From contig JARLIR010000008.1 in NCBI GenBank assembly GCA_031291635.1, forward strand, positions 1 to 64,000: a stretch of 64,000 nucleotides of DNA. The letters are read 5' to 3'. Made by a program: the position numbers and the translations under genes. How positions within the stretch are numbered: the stretch's first letter is position 1; the number at the start of each line of letters is the position of its first letter. The notes under the pieces were generated by a model. It was not told the origin of the DNA. It worked only from the letters and a program-made list of their open reading frames with translations, and did not search any database. The stretch comes from Rhizomicrobium sp. (GTDB lineage: Bacteria; Pseudomonadota; Alphaproteobacteria; Micropepsales; Micropepsaceae). Shown in pieces: positions 1 to 9,128 of this stretch.

Positions 1-555
1 GCCGATCACGGCATGACAAAGGTCGATAAGGTCATCAATCTCGGCAAGCTGCGTGCCCGCCATCATTTCGAAGCCGATGTCGCTTACGGCTCTGGCTCAG
101 CCATGCTGTATTTGAAGCCCGGCCAGAACGCGGCCCGTATCGCCAAAGGCTTGTCGCGCTATCGCAGCGTCTTCGAAACCTATCGCAAAGGTCATTTCCC
201 GCCTTATGTTCACATCGGCGACAGTGGCCGGGTGGGCGATATTCTGCTCATCACCCGCCCGCCCTACGCTTTCGAAGGCCCGGAATTGATGAAGCCGGAA
301 ATCGCGGCGCTCAAAGAAAACACCAGCGGCCCCGCCATCTACGAGCCCAAGGTGAAATGGTTTCACTCCATGCACGGTTTCAAGCCCGACGTGGAAGCGA
401 TGCACGCCATCTTTTACGCTTGGGGCGCCGGTATCGCGCCCGGTAAAGTCTTGCCGCGTGTGGAGATGATCGATGTGGCGCCGACGGTGCTTGGCCTGAT
501 GGGGCTTAAGCCGGGTGCAGGCAGTGATGGCAAGGCGCTGGCCTTGGCGCCATAA
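1..555 (+). CDS. NPP-type phosphodiesterase / nucleotide pyrophosphatase, 3' part
   Basis: The frame is open from the first base, so the N-terminal part lies outside the window. The visible piece opens with ADHGM, the family's metal-binding (S/A)DHGM signature whose Asp and His bind the second zinc ion. Near the end, MHAIFYAWGAGIAPG followed by a VEMIDVAPTVLGLMGL stretch matches the usual C-terminal end of the alkaline-phosphatase-fold NPP domain. Members hydrolyse phosphodiester or pyrophosphate bonds of nucleotides or lipids and are usually exported. Substrate and signal peptide cannot be judged from this fragment. The gene ends just before a hairpin shared with the converging porin gene. 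Confidence 0.85.
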   Translation, partial: ADHGMTKVDKVINLGKLRARHHFEADVAYGSGSAMLYLKPGQNAARIAKGLSRYRSVFETYRKGHFPPYVHIGDSGRVGDILLITRPPYAFEGPELMKPEIAALKENTSGPAIYEPKVKWFHSMHGFKPDVEAMHAIFYAWGAGIAPGKVLPRVEMIDVAPTVLGLMGLKPGAGSDGKALALAP

Positions 556-581
556 AAAAGGCGGACCGCAAGGCCCGCCTT
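554..581 (-). terminator. Intrinsic terminator of the OmpA-family gene
   Basis: AAGGCGG (558-564) pairs with CCGCCTT (575-581). Read on the minus strand, the hairpin is followed by six T residues, just after the stop codon of the porin gene at 603. On the plus strand there is no T tract, so it serves mainly the minus-strand gene. Confidence 0.75.
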
Positions 582-602
582 AGTCACTCTAAACTTCTGG
601 TG

Positions 603-1658
603 TTACTTGCCCAGATCGATCACGGCACGGCGGTTCTGCGGTTCGCGCACGCCGGGGCCAGTGGGGACCAACGGGTCATGGAAGCCCTTGCCGTCAACAC
701 CGATGCTGTTGCCATCAAGGCCTTCACGCACCATTTCGTCTTTCACAGCGGCGGCGCGTTGCAGCGACAGCGCCATGTTGTATTTGTCGGAACCGACCGT
801 ATCGGTATGGCCGACGATCTGCACTTTGACAAAGCCATTGGTCTTGCTGACTTTCACCGCTTCCACCACGACAGCCTGAGCGGCCTCGGTGAGGTTGGCT
901 TTGTTGAAGTCAAAGAAGACGATGTAGGTAGTCATCGGCGGCGCCATCACAGGCATTGGCGGCGGCGGCGGCGGGGCGCTGACAACAGCCGGCGGCTGCG
1001 GCATCGGGGTGGCGTCCGGCTGATCGAAATACCAGCGCAGGCTCAGCATGGCGTTGTTGGAAGCGACGTTGACCTTGTGGCCACTGTCAAAATTCTCCAA
1101 CCCGCTGGTCTTGATATAACGGTAATCGAATTGCAGATCGGTGGTGCGGCTCAGCTTGTAGGTGATGCCGGCAATACCCTGCCAGGTCAGGCCAGCGGAT
1201 TTGATTTTGGAGCTGCCGAGATAAAGGTCGGTCCAGTTCCAGCCACCACCACCGCCGACGGTGAGATACCAACGCTCGGAAATCGGCAGGTCATAGAGCA
1301 AATTGCCCATGGCGGTGAATTCGCGATCGTCGGCGCTGCTGATCGGTGTCTTCAGACCGCGCAGACCGAGCGAACTCAACTTGGGGTCGGTGTAACCGCC
1401 TTCGGCTTCAAAGCGGAAGTGATCATTCCAGGCATAACCAACCGTCGCGATACCGCGCCAGGTGTTTTTGAACTGGGCCTCATCAGCCAGCACCGGCACG
1501 CCATTGGCATTGACGCTGGCGACGGTGGGGAAAGTGACCGCCTGAGGCATGCTGTAACCAGCGCCCAGACCGACATACCAGCCACTGTCGGCGGCGAATG
1601 CCGAACTCGTCAGCGCAAACAGTGCTACGCCCGCAAGCGCACAACCACGGATTCTCAT
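603..1658 (-). CDS. OmpA-family outer membrane protein
   Basis: This 351-residue protein has a signal peptide ending in SSAFA and an N-terminal eight-strand-like beta-barrel (roughly residues 23-215, opening SGWYVGLGAGYS). A Pro-rich hinge of PQPP and PPPPPP runs leads to a C-terminal OmpA peptidoglycan-binding domain, with FDFNKANLT, VGHTDTVGSDKYN, LSLQRA and EPQNRRAVI. It should anchor the outer membrane to peptidoglycan. The chosen ATG directly starts the signal peptide and has a purine-rich AGAGAG seven bases upstream; an in-frame ATG 39 codons earlier has neither. It is divergent from the aldo/keto reductase and single in its operon. Confidence 0.93.
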   Translation of the reverse strand: MRIRGCALAGVALFALTSSAFAADSGWYVGLGAGYSMPQAVTFPTVASVNANGVPVLADEAQFKNTWRGIATVGYAWNDHFRFEAEGGYTDPKLSSLGLRGLKTPISSADDREFTAMGNLLYDLPISERWYLTVGGGGGWNWTDLYLGSSKIKSAGLTWQGIAGITYKLSRTTDLQFDYRYIKTSGLENFDSGHKVNVASNNAMLSLRWYFDQPDATPMPQPPAVVSAPPPPPPMPVMAPPMTTYIVFFDFNKANLTEAAQAVVVEAVKVSKTNGFVKVQIVGHTDTVGSDKYNMALSLQRAAAVKDEMVREGLDGNSIGVDGKGFHDPLVPTGPGVREPQNRRAVIDLGK

Positions 1659-1924
1659 TTTGCTCTCTCTATTTTCTGTTGTCCCCAATCCAAACAGGCA
1701 AGCAGGCTCTGGCGCCGCAAGGGCGTTTTGATCTGTTGGCCGTTTCGGGCTGGTCAGGCGGGCATCCCGCCGCATGTACGCGAAGTCACGTACCTTATGG
1801 CTCGCATCCCGAAGCTACAGTAGGCTCGGAATGTACTCACACGCGCCGAAGTCGCCGCGCGCAATGGCTTTTGTTACCCTCTATCCGCGATGACGCGCGC
1901 CGCCGTCGATTTGGGAGAATGGCA

Positions 1925-2791
1925 ATGATCGACACTGTTGGCAGTTTTTCTCTCGGTCACCGTAGCGTAAAGCGCTTAGGCTATGGTGCCATGCAACTGG
2001 CTGGCCCTGGGGTCGTTGGTCCACCCAAAGATCGCGCAGAGGCCATAGCCGTCTTGCGTGAGGCCGTTGCCCAGGGCGTCAATCATATCGACACCAGCGA
2101 TTACTACGGCCCACACGTCACCAATCAGATCCTGCGCGAAGCCCTGCATCCCTATCCGGAAGATCTGGTGATCGTCACCAAATTAGGCGCCAAACGCGGG
2201 GAGGATGCCTCCTGGCTGCCAGCTCTGACGCCGGGCGACTTGGAACGGGGCGTGCACGACAATTTGCGCCATCTGGGGCTCGAGGTGTTGGAGGTGGTCA
2301 ATCTGCGCCTAATGGGGCGGGTGCACGGTCCGGCCGAAGGCTCACTGGCGGAGGCTTTGCAAGTCCTGTTGGCGTTGCAGCGCCAGGGCTTGATCCGCCA
2401 TCTCGGCCTTAGCAATGTTACTGCCACGCAAGTGGCCGAGGCGCGCGCTATGACCGAAATCGTTTGTGTGCAAAACCATTACAATCTGGTGCACCGCGCC
2501 GACGATGCCTTGATAGACGAGCTCGCCAAGAGCGGAATTGCGTACACGCCTTTCTTTCCGCTTGGCGGCTTCACGCCGCTACAGTCCGAAGTGCTTTCGC
2601 AAGTCGCAGGTGAACTCGGCGTGACGGCGATGCAGGTGGCGTTGGCCTGGCTGCTGCAACGCGCCCCCAACATCCTGCTGATCCCCGGCACCGCCTCCCG
2701 TGCCCATTTGCGGGAAAATTTGGCGGCGGCAGAGCTGACCTTGCCGGCTTCCGTTCTGGCGCGGTTGAACGCCATTGGGGCAGCGGCCTAA
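1925..2791 (+). CDS. Aldo/keto reductase, YdbC-like
   Basis: A 288-residue single-domain TIM-barrel oxidoreductase of the aldo/keto reductase superfamily, NADPH-dependent by family. Visible catalytic positions are Asp56 and Tyr61 (HIDTSDYYG) and Lys86 (VIVTKLG). The usual catalytic His region reads VVNLRLM, as in YdbC-type members rather than the classical LxxxH. The C-terminal LLIPGTASRAHLREN is the cofactor-phosphate-binding segment. GGGAG lies seven bases before this ATG; an ATG two codons upstream is too close to that site. The physiological carbonyl substrate is unknown. Its stop overlaps the stop of the converging PAS gene by four bases. Confidence 0.9.
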   Translation: MIDTVGSFSLGHRSVKRLGYGAMQLAGPGVVGPPKDRAEAIAVLREAVAQGVNHIDTSDYYGPHVTNQILREALHPYPEDLVIVTKLGAKRGEDASWLPALTPGDLERGVHDNLRHLGLEVLEVVNLRLMGRVHGPAEGSLAEALQVLLALQRQGLIRHLGLSNVTATQVAEARAMTEIVCVQNHYNLVHRADDALIDELAKSGIAYTPFFPLGGFTPLQSEVLSQVAGELGVTAMQVALAWLLQRAPNILLIPGTASRAHLRENLAAAELTLPASVLARLNAIGAAA

Positions 2792-3306
2792 CTGGTGCGC
2801 CGTTCGTGCTGGGCGAACAGCAGCAAATGATCGACGGTGTTGTCGTTTTCGCCGAGCGGCAGGAACACCGCTTCGCTGTCGGAGAAATTGGTTTCGGGCA
2901 GATCGTGACCGGCGCGGGTGCGCACCGCCACCGGCAGGCCCGTCGCGAGGATTTCGCCGAAAATGCGCCGCCAGCGGCTGGCCATCAACGGCAGATCGCT
3001 GGCGATATCGCTGATCAGGCGGCCATTGAGCGGGGCGCGATAAGCGCAATTCATGGCGTCCCCGGCGATGCGCACTTCAAAATCACTGCCGCCATCCCAC
3101 ACTTTGATGAGTGAGGAATGACTGAGGGCGGCAACGATTTCGTTGGGCCGGATCTGCCCGCGGGCAGGAAATTTGCGCGTGCCTTGCAGGCGCTGCCAAT
3201 AGGCAAAGCCCAGCTTCACGGCGCGCTGTTCAAGCTCCGTCACTGGCACAAAGTTGATCGACGTCAGACCGGGAAAACGACGGTCGGGAGCGCCAGCCGC
3301 AGACAT
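2788..3306 (-). CDS. PAS_5-family (PF07310-like) PAS domain protein
   Basis: A 172-residue soluble protein with the features of the stand-alone alphaproteobacterial PAS_5 family. FAYWQRLQGTRKFPARGQIRP leads into a PAS-like core with IKVWDGGSDFEVRIAG and LISDIASDLPLMASRWRRIF. It ends with a strand reading AVFLPLGENDNTVDHLLLF. No output domain is present, so it is presumably a small sensor or structural protein; its ligand and partner are unknown. The ATG at 3306 has GGAG about ten bases upstream. The open frame extends 18 codons further without a better site. Confidence 0.8.
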   Translation of the reverse strand: MSAAGAPDRRFPGLTSINFVPVTELEQRAVKLGFAYWQRLQGTRKFPARGQIRPNEIVAALSHSSLIKVWDGGSDFEVRIAGDAMNCAYRAPLNGRLISDIASDLPLMASRWRRIFGEILATGLPVAVRTRAGHDLPETNFSDSEAVFLPLGENDNTVDHLLLFAQHERRTS

Positions 3307-3531
3307 GCACGCCACTCCATTCTGCTGAACCACCGGGCGCCAACCGTTCGACTGGAGCAACCGCGAACAGCTACGCTAGCGCGTAAATCGTTCCTTTTTC
3401 CGTAACGGAATTGCCGCTGCGGCCAAGTTCCATGCCCGTATATCTACGACCCGCGTTTTCACTACATCCTTTGAAATGCGTCTACTTTGCTCTGGCTTGT
3501 TCAGGCCCAGCGTCGCTAACTGTTGCGCGGC

Positions 3532-6500
3532 CTACTGCTTCAGCGGTTTGGAGAAGTCCAGCATGAAGGCCTTCAGCGTATCGACCGAGGCCACCTTGGC
3601 GGCGGCGTCACGGAAGGCAATGCCTTGCAGATCGATGCGTTCGGTCACCACGGCAAAGGCAGTGGCGTCGCGGCTGGCTTTCATCTTGGGCGTGAAGTTG
3701 CTGCGCAAGCGGTCGAGACTGGTCTGGTCCCCCGCCAAGGAATAGGACACCGCCGCCCGCATCACGCATTCGCGTTCGGTATCGCTCAGCGGCTTGTCGT
3801 CTTTGAAGCGTTCGCCTAAGGCTTCTTCGGCTTTCTGCCCGGCTACCGGCCAATTGCCGCTCTTCCAATAGATCTCGGCCCGCATAGCGATGGTGTCGGG
3901 CAGCTGGTCCACCGCGATCAGATCCAATGCGCGGTCGAAATGTTTTTGATCCGCCAGGGCGCGCGCTTCCATGAGCAGGCGTTGATGGGCGATGTCGTCA
4001 GGCAGGGTGGAGATTTGCGTCGTGCGCAAAGTGTCGAGCACCGCTTCCGGCTTGTGGTCCATCAACTGCACCATGGCGAGCCTTGTCGCCACTTGCGCCC
4101 GCGCCACGCCGTCGAGGCGCTTGGTGACCTGGTAATTGAGGAGGTCCGCGGCCGGCCCGAGTAAATCGACTTTGACCAGCCGGTCGGCCATGCGCCGGAT
4201 CATCTCGTCGCCTTCGCTGCCGATCGGCGTCAACTCGATGAAGTCATAGAATAGACCCAAGGCTTGCACCGGCGGCAAGGTGTCGGCTTTGCCGTGCAGG
4301 AAAAGTTCGATGAAGGCGGTACGCATATCGTCCGTCGCCTGAATAGCGGCGTCGTTGTTGGGGAAATTGGTCGCCGCCGCGCGCAAGGTCAGAAAGCCTT
4401 CGCGGTAGCGCTTTTCCCCAAAGTAAATGGCGGCCAGTTTGCGCAAGGTCTTGAGCTCGAGGCCGTCGCCGCGCCAACGATAGCGCAGACGTTCGAGCCC
4501 ATTGATCGCTTGCTGCGGCTTCAGCGTGTTGTTCTGCAGCCCGGTGACGATGCGATAATAGATCGCTTCCACCGCAAAGCCTTCATTGCCGCTCTTCTCA
4601 ATCTCATCGAACATGGCATCGGCGCGTTCAAAGCGATGTTCGGCGGCATAAAGCTTGGCGCGACCAAGTTTGGCCGCCAGTCCGAGCGAACCGGGCAGCT
4701 TTTCAGAGACCCGTTCCATAGCGGCGTCGGCCAGTTCCAGATGGCCGGTTTCGATGGCAGCTTGTGCCACGGCGAGGTTGACGCGGGCTTGGGTCTCGGC
4801 GTCATAGGTATTGAGCACCGGCTCAGCGCGCTCCAGATTGAGCCGGGCATCTTCCCACGCTTCCAGCCCAGCACTCGCCAATCCGCGCCACAGCGCGGCA
4901 TGACGGTCTTGGTCGAATTGTGACCCGGCCAGCGCGTTGTGAGCATCGCGATAGCGGCCCATTTGATAACTTGCCGCCGCTTTCATGGTTTGCAGCTGCA
5001 TGTCGCTTTGCAGACCCGGATCGACGGCTTGCATGAAATTGATGACGCCCAAAGCTTCGGCGGCAAAGCCGTTGCTGAGATAGAATTTGGCTAGCGCCAG
5101 CCGCGCTCTGCGGGCGGCGTCAAATTCAAGCCGGGCGGTGGCGCCGCGCAAGCGCCGTTCGGTGGCCAGGAACGAGCCGCCGGTGACCGCCTTCCACTTG
5201 GCAAAGTCGAGGAAGCAAGGACTGCCGGCATTGGCGGCCAGCGCCTCCGGCGACGACGCTGACATGGCAGGCGGGGTCAGCGACAAGCCTGTGGGGCGGC
5301 CAATGGTGACGCGCGGCGCTTGAATGCCGACCGAGAGATCATCGACAAACGGCATCACCACCAGCCCGGCCGCGCTCGGCAGGATCGAGAATTCGACATA
5401 GCTGCGCTCGCTCGGCACCGCGCGGCCCGGTCTGCCTGGCACCACCAGCAGTTCGTCGCCTGCGGTGGGATCGACGATGCGTTCCAGGCGCATGGCGCCG
5501 CTCAACAAAGTCGACAGGCTGGCGCGTTGCGGCGTTTCTTGATTGCGGGCAAAGCCCAGCGCCACCGCCGTCGGATTGGTTTCGCGGGCGATCACCACCT
5601 TCAGACTCGAGCCGTCAGCGAAGGCGGCGATGGAAAGCGGCTGACGCAAAGCGATTCGCAGCCTTGTGGTGCCGCCGCCGCTGGAGGCATCAACTTCGGT
5701 CGGAAAGGCCCCGAGCTGGGCTTTTAGCCGCACGATGTCGAGTGGCGGCGAATCCTGCAAAATGATCCAGGCATTGAGCCCGCGCATGAAGACGGCGACA
5801 CTTTGCTGCCCAGCCCCAGGAAACATCAGCACGGCGCCGTCTTTGGTCAGATGGCCATCGGCGACTTGCGTCATCGTGGTGGCGGCATCGGTAGGTGTGG
5901 TCGGTTGGGCAGCGGCCGTTTCCGGTTGTGCAGGGGCCGGTGCCGGTGCAGCCTTGGCTGCGGCTGGCGGCGGCGGTGACGGTTTGCTGGGCGGCGTCAG
6001 CTTGGCCGGGGCGCCCGTGGCCGCCATGGCTTTGGAGGCATCATTGATCGCCGCGACGACCCCTTTGACCGGCAGCAGTGGTGTCACGGTCGGTTTGGTA
6101 TCGCCCGGCGGCTTATAGGCATCGGCATCAGTTTTTGGGGCCAGCACGTCGATGACGACATGGGTACCATCGCGGAAATCGTGAAAGCCGGAGGCCGAAT
6201 CGATGGTGAAATCGATGATGGTGGAGCCACCCGCGATATGCCATCCGGCCGACTTCACCCAAGGCGGTGCTTGGCGGTCGAGGGCCGAGAAATCGGGATT
6301 GACCAGGGCATCGAAGCGCACCGTCAATTTGCCGGAGCCGGGAAAGACATTATAGGGCACGGACTTCGGCCAATCGAAGACCACGCGCGTGAAGTTGTGA
6401 TAGGCGCCGGAGCGCACCTTCAGCACCGGCATTTTAGTAATGTCGGTCTCTTTGGGCGGTGGTGCGGGCGGCTGGGGCAGATCGGGCGGCGTGCCAGCAA

Positions 6501-6873
6501 AACTCTGGGGCGCCAGATCAAGGGCAAATTTGCCCGGCGCTGCGCTGGTATGCAGCTTCACCGTCTGGCTCAAGGCAAAGCGATAAGTCTTGCCGTCGGC
6601 ATCCATGCGACCGCTGGCGAGATAGCCGGGCAGGGATTGGGCGATGCCTTCGGGCGTCAATCCCATTTTGCGGTTGAAGGCGATGGTCAGCACTTGGCCG
6701 CTGATTTGCGCTGTCACCTGATCGGCAGCGCCGGTAGCAAAGGTCAGGCGGCCATAACCGTCCTTGGTACTGGCGGAAACGGTATCGGCCGCGCCAGCCG
6801 GCGACGTCACGCAGAAAAAACCTGCGAGGGCGATCACGGCAAAGCGGCGCACAATCCCAACCATGCTCGGCAT
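3532..6873 (-). CDS. Large exported TPR protein of the flagellar motor operon
   Basis: This 1113-residue protein has a signal peptide (ending SPAGAA). An N-terminal beta-rich half contains the segment RSGAYHNFTRVVFDWP, resembling AMIN-like periplasmic modules, and is interrupted by Pro/Ala-rich linkers around residues 130-145 and 280-335. The alpha-helical C-terminal half, from about residue 565, carries irregular tetratricopeptide repeats. It starts nine bases after the motE stop, with AAGG across that stop as ribosome site, so it is the last gene of fliL-fliM-DUF6468-motE. Position and architecture suggest a periplasmic scaffold for motor or stator assembly. That role is inferred; I do not recognise a named homologue. 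Confidence 0.8.
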   Translation of the reverse strand: MPSMVGIVRRFAVIALAGFFCVTSPAGAADTVSASTKDGYGRLTFATGAADQVTAQISGQVLTIAFNRKMGLTPEGIAQSLPGYLASGRMDADGKTYRFALSQTVKLHTSAAPGKFALDLAPQSFAGTPPDLPQPPAPPPKETDITKMPVLKVRSGAYHNFTRVVFDWPKSVPYNVFPGSGKLTVRFDALVNPDFSALDRQAPPWVKSAGWHIAGGSTIIDFTIDSASGFHDFRDGTHVVIDVLAPKTDADAYKPPGDTKPTVTPLLPVKGVVAAINDASKAMAATGAPAKLTPPSKPSPPPPAAAKAAPAPAPAQPETAAAQPTTPTDAATTMTQVADGHLTKDGAVLMFPGAGQQSVAVFMRGLNAWIILQDSPPLDIVRLKAQLGAFPTEVDASSGGGTTRLRIALRQPLSIAAFADGSSLKVVIARETNPTAVALGFARNQETPQRASLSTLLSGAMRLERIVDPTAGDELLVVPGRPGRAVPSERSYVEFSILPSAAGLVVMPFVDDLSVGIQAPRVTIGRPTGLSLTPPAMSASSPEALAANAGSPCFLDFAKWKAVTGGSFLATERRLRGATARLEFDAARRARLALAKFYLSNGFAAEALGVINFMQAVDPGLQSDMQLQTMKAAASYQMGRYRDAHNALAGSQFDQDRHAALWRGLASAGLEAWEDARLNLERAEPVLNTYDAETQARVNLAVAQAAIETGHLELADAAMERVSEKLPGSLGLAAKLGRAKLYAAEHRFERADAMFDEIEKSGNEGFAVEAIYYRIVTGLQNNTLKPQQAINGLERLRYRWRGDGLELKTLRKLAAIYFGEKRYREGFLTLRAAATNFPNNDAAIQATDDMRTAFIELFLHGKADTLPPVQALGLFYDFIELTPIGSEGDEMIRRMADRLVKVDLLGPAADLLNYQVTKRLDGVARAQVATRLAMVQLMDHKPEAVLDTLRTTQISTLPDDIAHQRLLMEARALADQKHFDRALDLIAVDQLPDTIAMRAEIYWKSGNWPVAGQKAEEALGERFKDDKPLSDTERECVMRAAVSYSLAGDQTSLDRLRSNFTPKMKASRDATAFAVVTERIDLQGIAFRDAAAKVASVDTLKAFMLDFSKPLKQ

Positions 6874-6882
6874 TTCTTGACC

Positions 6883-7575
6883 TTACTTCCCCGCTTTCGG
6901 TGCAGCGGGAGCCGCGGCAGCACCGGTTTGCGGGCCGGGTGCGGTGCCGGGCACAACCGGGGCCGGGGTTGGTGCAACTGCGGGCGGGGGTACCGGCATC
7001 TTCAAGCGATCGGCCAGTTTTTGCGTCAGGCGCTGGGCGTTGTCGGCGGTCATGGCAGCCAACACTGGTGCCAAGACGTCCGATTTCATCTGTTGCGCCA
7101 CCGGCACCAGGACTTCATCAGGCAAAGTATTGAAGATGCGCGCGGCATCTTTGGATTTCATCGCCGAATAGGTTTTCACCAGAGAAGCGACCTGTTTTTG
7201 CTGATCGGCATCGCGCTGTGTCACCAGCGTGTTGATCTGCTCCTGGAGCTGTTTCAGGGTCGCGATCTTGGCATCGACGCGGGCCTCGGCCGCTTGCAGC
7301 ACTTGGGCGCGCATCTCGATATCGCCTTCGCGCGTGTCCAAGGTGGCGCGGCGCTTGGCCAGACTCGACATCACGTCGACTTCCGAAGGGCTTTCATTGC
7401 TGGCTTCGTCAGAGGCCGGATCGGCGGCCAAGGGAGCCGTATCCTGCGACAGCTGATTGTTACCCGCCGTTTTTTGCTCTTGCGCCCAAGCACCCCGAAT
7501 CAGGCCTTCGCCTTTGAGGCCGAGTAGCGCCACGCTCACCACGATGACGGCGGGCAGGAGGCGGAAATATCTCAT
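6883..7575 (-). CDS. motE: MotE-like stator chaperone (MgtE N-domain-like)
   Basis: A 230-residue protein with one N-terminal membrane segment or signal (residues 8-22), a charged coiled coil (about 75-135, RRATLDTREGDIEMRAQVLQ) and a domain like the N-terminal part of MgtE transporters (YSAMKSKDAARIFNTLPDEV and VLAAMTADNAQRLTQKLADR). The tail is Pro/Ala-rich. Alphaproteobacterial MotE proteins act in the periplasm as chaperones for the motor protein MotC or stators. Its ATG overlaps the stop of the DUF6468 gene as ATGA, implying translational coupling. The assignment rests on domain pattern plus operon context. Confidence 0.8.
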   Translation of the reverse strand: MRYFRLLPAVIVVSVALLGLKGEGLIRGAWAQEQKTAGNNQLSQDTAPLAADPASDEASNESPSEVDVMSSLAKRRATLDTREGDIEMRAQVLQAAEARVDAKIATLKQLQEQINTLVTQRDADQQKQVASLVKTYSAMKSKDAARIFNTLPDEVLVPVAQQMKSDVLAPVLAAMTADNAQRLTQKLADRLKMPVPPPAVAPTPAPVVPGTAPGPQTGAAAAPAAPKAGK

Positions 7576-8003
7576 CGCACAGCCTTCAGAGAGGAGAGGC
7601 GATTCATCACACTACCGGAGGGCAGCGGCTGGCTGCCGCCATTGCTGGCGGTGCCGCGGGCGGGGCTAGTCGGGGTGGCGCGATCATAACGTTGGGCGAT
7701 GCGCTCGCCGGAATTGGAGAGCAGCGCCAACTCGTCGGAAATCGCCCGGGCCCGCTTCATGCGGTCATCCAAGGTCTCGGCGGCATCGGCGGCAGCGCTT
7801 TTCAAAGCGCGTAGCGAAGCGCCGGCTCCGGCGATTGCCCCGTTGAGTTCGCCGATTATCTTTTTCAGGCCATCTTGGCCCTTGCGCACGGAGGCCAGAC
7901 GCCGCTCCAGCACGATGCAATAGAGCAGTGTCAGCGCCAAAAGACCCGACAACAGCAATTCGACGCCCATCGATAAGCTGATTTGAGAGAGGATGCTTGG
8001 CAT
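7572..8003 (-). CDS. DUF6468 flagellar-operon membrane protein
   Basis: A 143-residue protein with one N-terminal transmembrane helix (GVELLLSGLLALTLLYCIVL) followed by a coiled-coil-like region (LASVRKGQDGLKKIIGELN and ETLDDRMKRARAISDELAL) and a short polar tail. Proteins of this type (DUF6468) occur between fliM and motE in alphaproteobacterial flagellar operons; their function is not established. Start choice: the ATG at 8003 has AAGGAG about nine bases upstream, overlapping the fliM stop. The upstream in-frame ATG would lie inside fliM. Confidence 0.82.
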   Translation of the reverse strand: MPSILSQISLSMGVELLLSGLLALTLLYCIVLERRLASVRKGQDGLKKIIGELNGAIAGAGASLRALKSAAADAAETLDDRMKRARAISDELALLSNSGERIAQRYDRATPTSPARGTASNGGSQPLPSGSVMNRLSSLKAVR

Positions 8004-8016
8004 GGCTTGCGTCTCC

Positions 8017-9111
8017 TTAAAGGGCGCGCGAGGCGTCGGTACGTTCGATGGCTTCTTCCACCCGGACAGCGACCGATGATCCGGCCCGGCCCATCCGGCC
8101 ACGCAGCAGCGGCACGCCGCGGCAGCGCAATTCGACTTTGGATTCCGGTGTCGCGTTCAGAAGATAGGTGTCGCCGACATTCAGATTCATGATCTTGTTG
8201 AGCGACATGATCTGCTCGTCGAGGATGGCGTCGATATCCACGGTGGTGGACCACAATTCGGTGGCCAGATGGCCTTCCCAGATCGAATCGCGCCCGAACT
8301 TCTCGCCCATGAACTGCTGCAACAGCAATTTGCGGATGGGCTCTAAGGTGGCATAGGGCAACAAGAGCTCGGTGCGGCCGCCGCGGTCTTCCATGTCGAC
8401 GCGCAGTTTTACCAGAATGGCCGCGTTGGCGGGCCGGGCAATGGCGGCAAACCGCGGATTGGTCTCCAGCCGGTCGAGCTGAAAGGTGATCGGCGCCAAA
8501 GGCTCGAAGGCCTGCACCATGTCCTGCAGGATCACTTCGGTCATGCGCTGGACCAAAGTGCGTTCGATGGTGGTGTAGGGTCGCCCCTCGATGCGCATCG
8601 CTGAAGAGCCGCGCCGTCCGCCCAGAAGCACGTCCACGATGGAATAGATCAGGTTCGAATCGACCGTGAAGAGGCCGTAATTGTCGAGCTGTTCGGCGTG
8701 GAACACGGCCAGGATGGCGGGCAGTGGAATCGAATTCAGATAATCGCCAAAGCGGATGGAGGTGATGTTGTCCAAACTCACTTCGACGTTGTCCGAGGTG
8801 AAATTGCGCAGGCTCGTCGTCATCAAGCGGACCAGCCGGTCAAAGACGATTTCCAGCATCGGCAGGCGTTCGTAAGAGACGAGCGTGGAATTGATGATCG
8901 CCCGGACGCCGGATTTGTCCTGAATCTGATCGGTGGCGACATCGAAGCCCAAAAGGGAGTCGATTTCATCCTGGTTGAGGATGCGCTCAGCCGGTGCCGC
9001 GCTGGAGCCGCCCAGATCGTCATCCAGCGACGGAACGTTGGCCGCCGCCGCCGCAAAAGCGGCGTCGATCTCGGCTTGGGAGCCCATTGGTTTTTCGGTG
9101 TTGTCAGCCAT
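8017..9111 (-). CDS. fliM: Flagellar motor switch protein FliM
   Basis: A 364-residue C-ring component that binds phosphorylated CheY and, with FliG and FliN, sets rotation direction. The N-terminal CheY-P-binding peptide is visible as LNQDEIDSLLGF. It is followed by the CheC-like middle domain (YERLPMLEIVFDRLVRLM, GLFTVDSNLIYSIVDVLLGG) and a SpoA C-terminal domain (VDIDAILDEQIMSLNKIMNL, GDTYLLNATPESKVELRCRG). The linker before the middle domain is slightly longer than in enterobacteria. It lies 17 bases downstream of fliL in the same operon. Confidence 0.97.
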   Translation of the reverse strand: MADNTEKPMGSQAEIDAAFAAAAANVPSLDDDLGGSSAAPAERILNQDEIDSLLGFDVATDQIQDKSGVRAIINSTLVSYERLPMLEIVFDRLVRLMTTSLRNFTSDNVEVSLDNITSIRFGDYLNSIPLPAILAVFHAEQLDNYGLFTVDSNLIYSIVDVLLGGRRGSSAMRIEGRPYTTIERTLVQRMTEVILQDMVQAFEPLAPITFQLDRLETNPRFAAIARPANAAILVKLRVDMEDRGGRTELLLPYATLEPIRKLLLQQFMGEKFGRDSIWEGHLATELWSTTVDIDAILDEQIMSLNKIMNLNVGDTYLLNATPESKVELRCRGVPLLRGRMGRAGSSVAVRVEEAIERTDASRAL

Positions 9112-9128
9112 GGCGGTTTATTGGCGTC

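Noticed and set aside
600-1823. 407-codon open frame on the plus strand
   Set aside because: It lies antisense to the clear OmpA-family gene, has a low-complexity His/Arg/Gly-rich translation and no domain; high-GC antisense artefact.
3241-3256. CTGGCACAAAGTTGAT as a sigma-54 promoter
   Set aside because: The -24-like TGGCAC is present, but no GC occurs at the required -12 spacing, and it lies inside the PAS gene.
3398-3410. TTCCG-TAA-CGGAA hairpin
   Set aside because: Only five base pairs and no T tract; too weak to call as terminator or operator.
6160-7527. 455-codon open frame on the plus strand
   Set aside because: Antisense to motE and the TPR gene, no recognisable motif, and no ribosome site.
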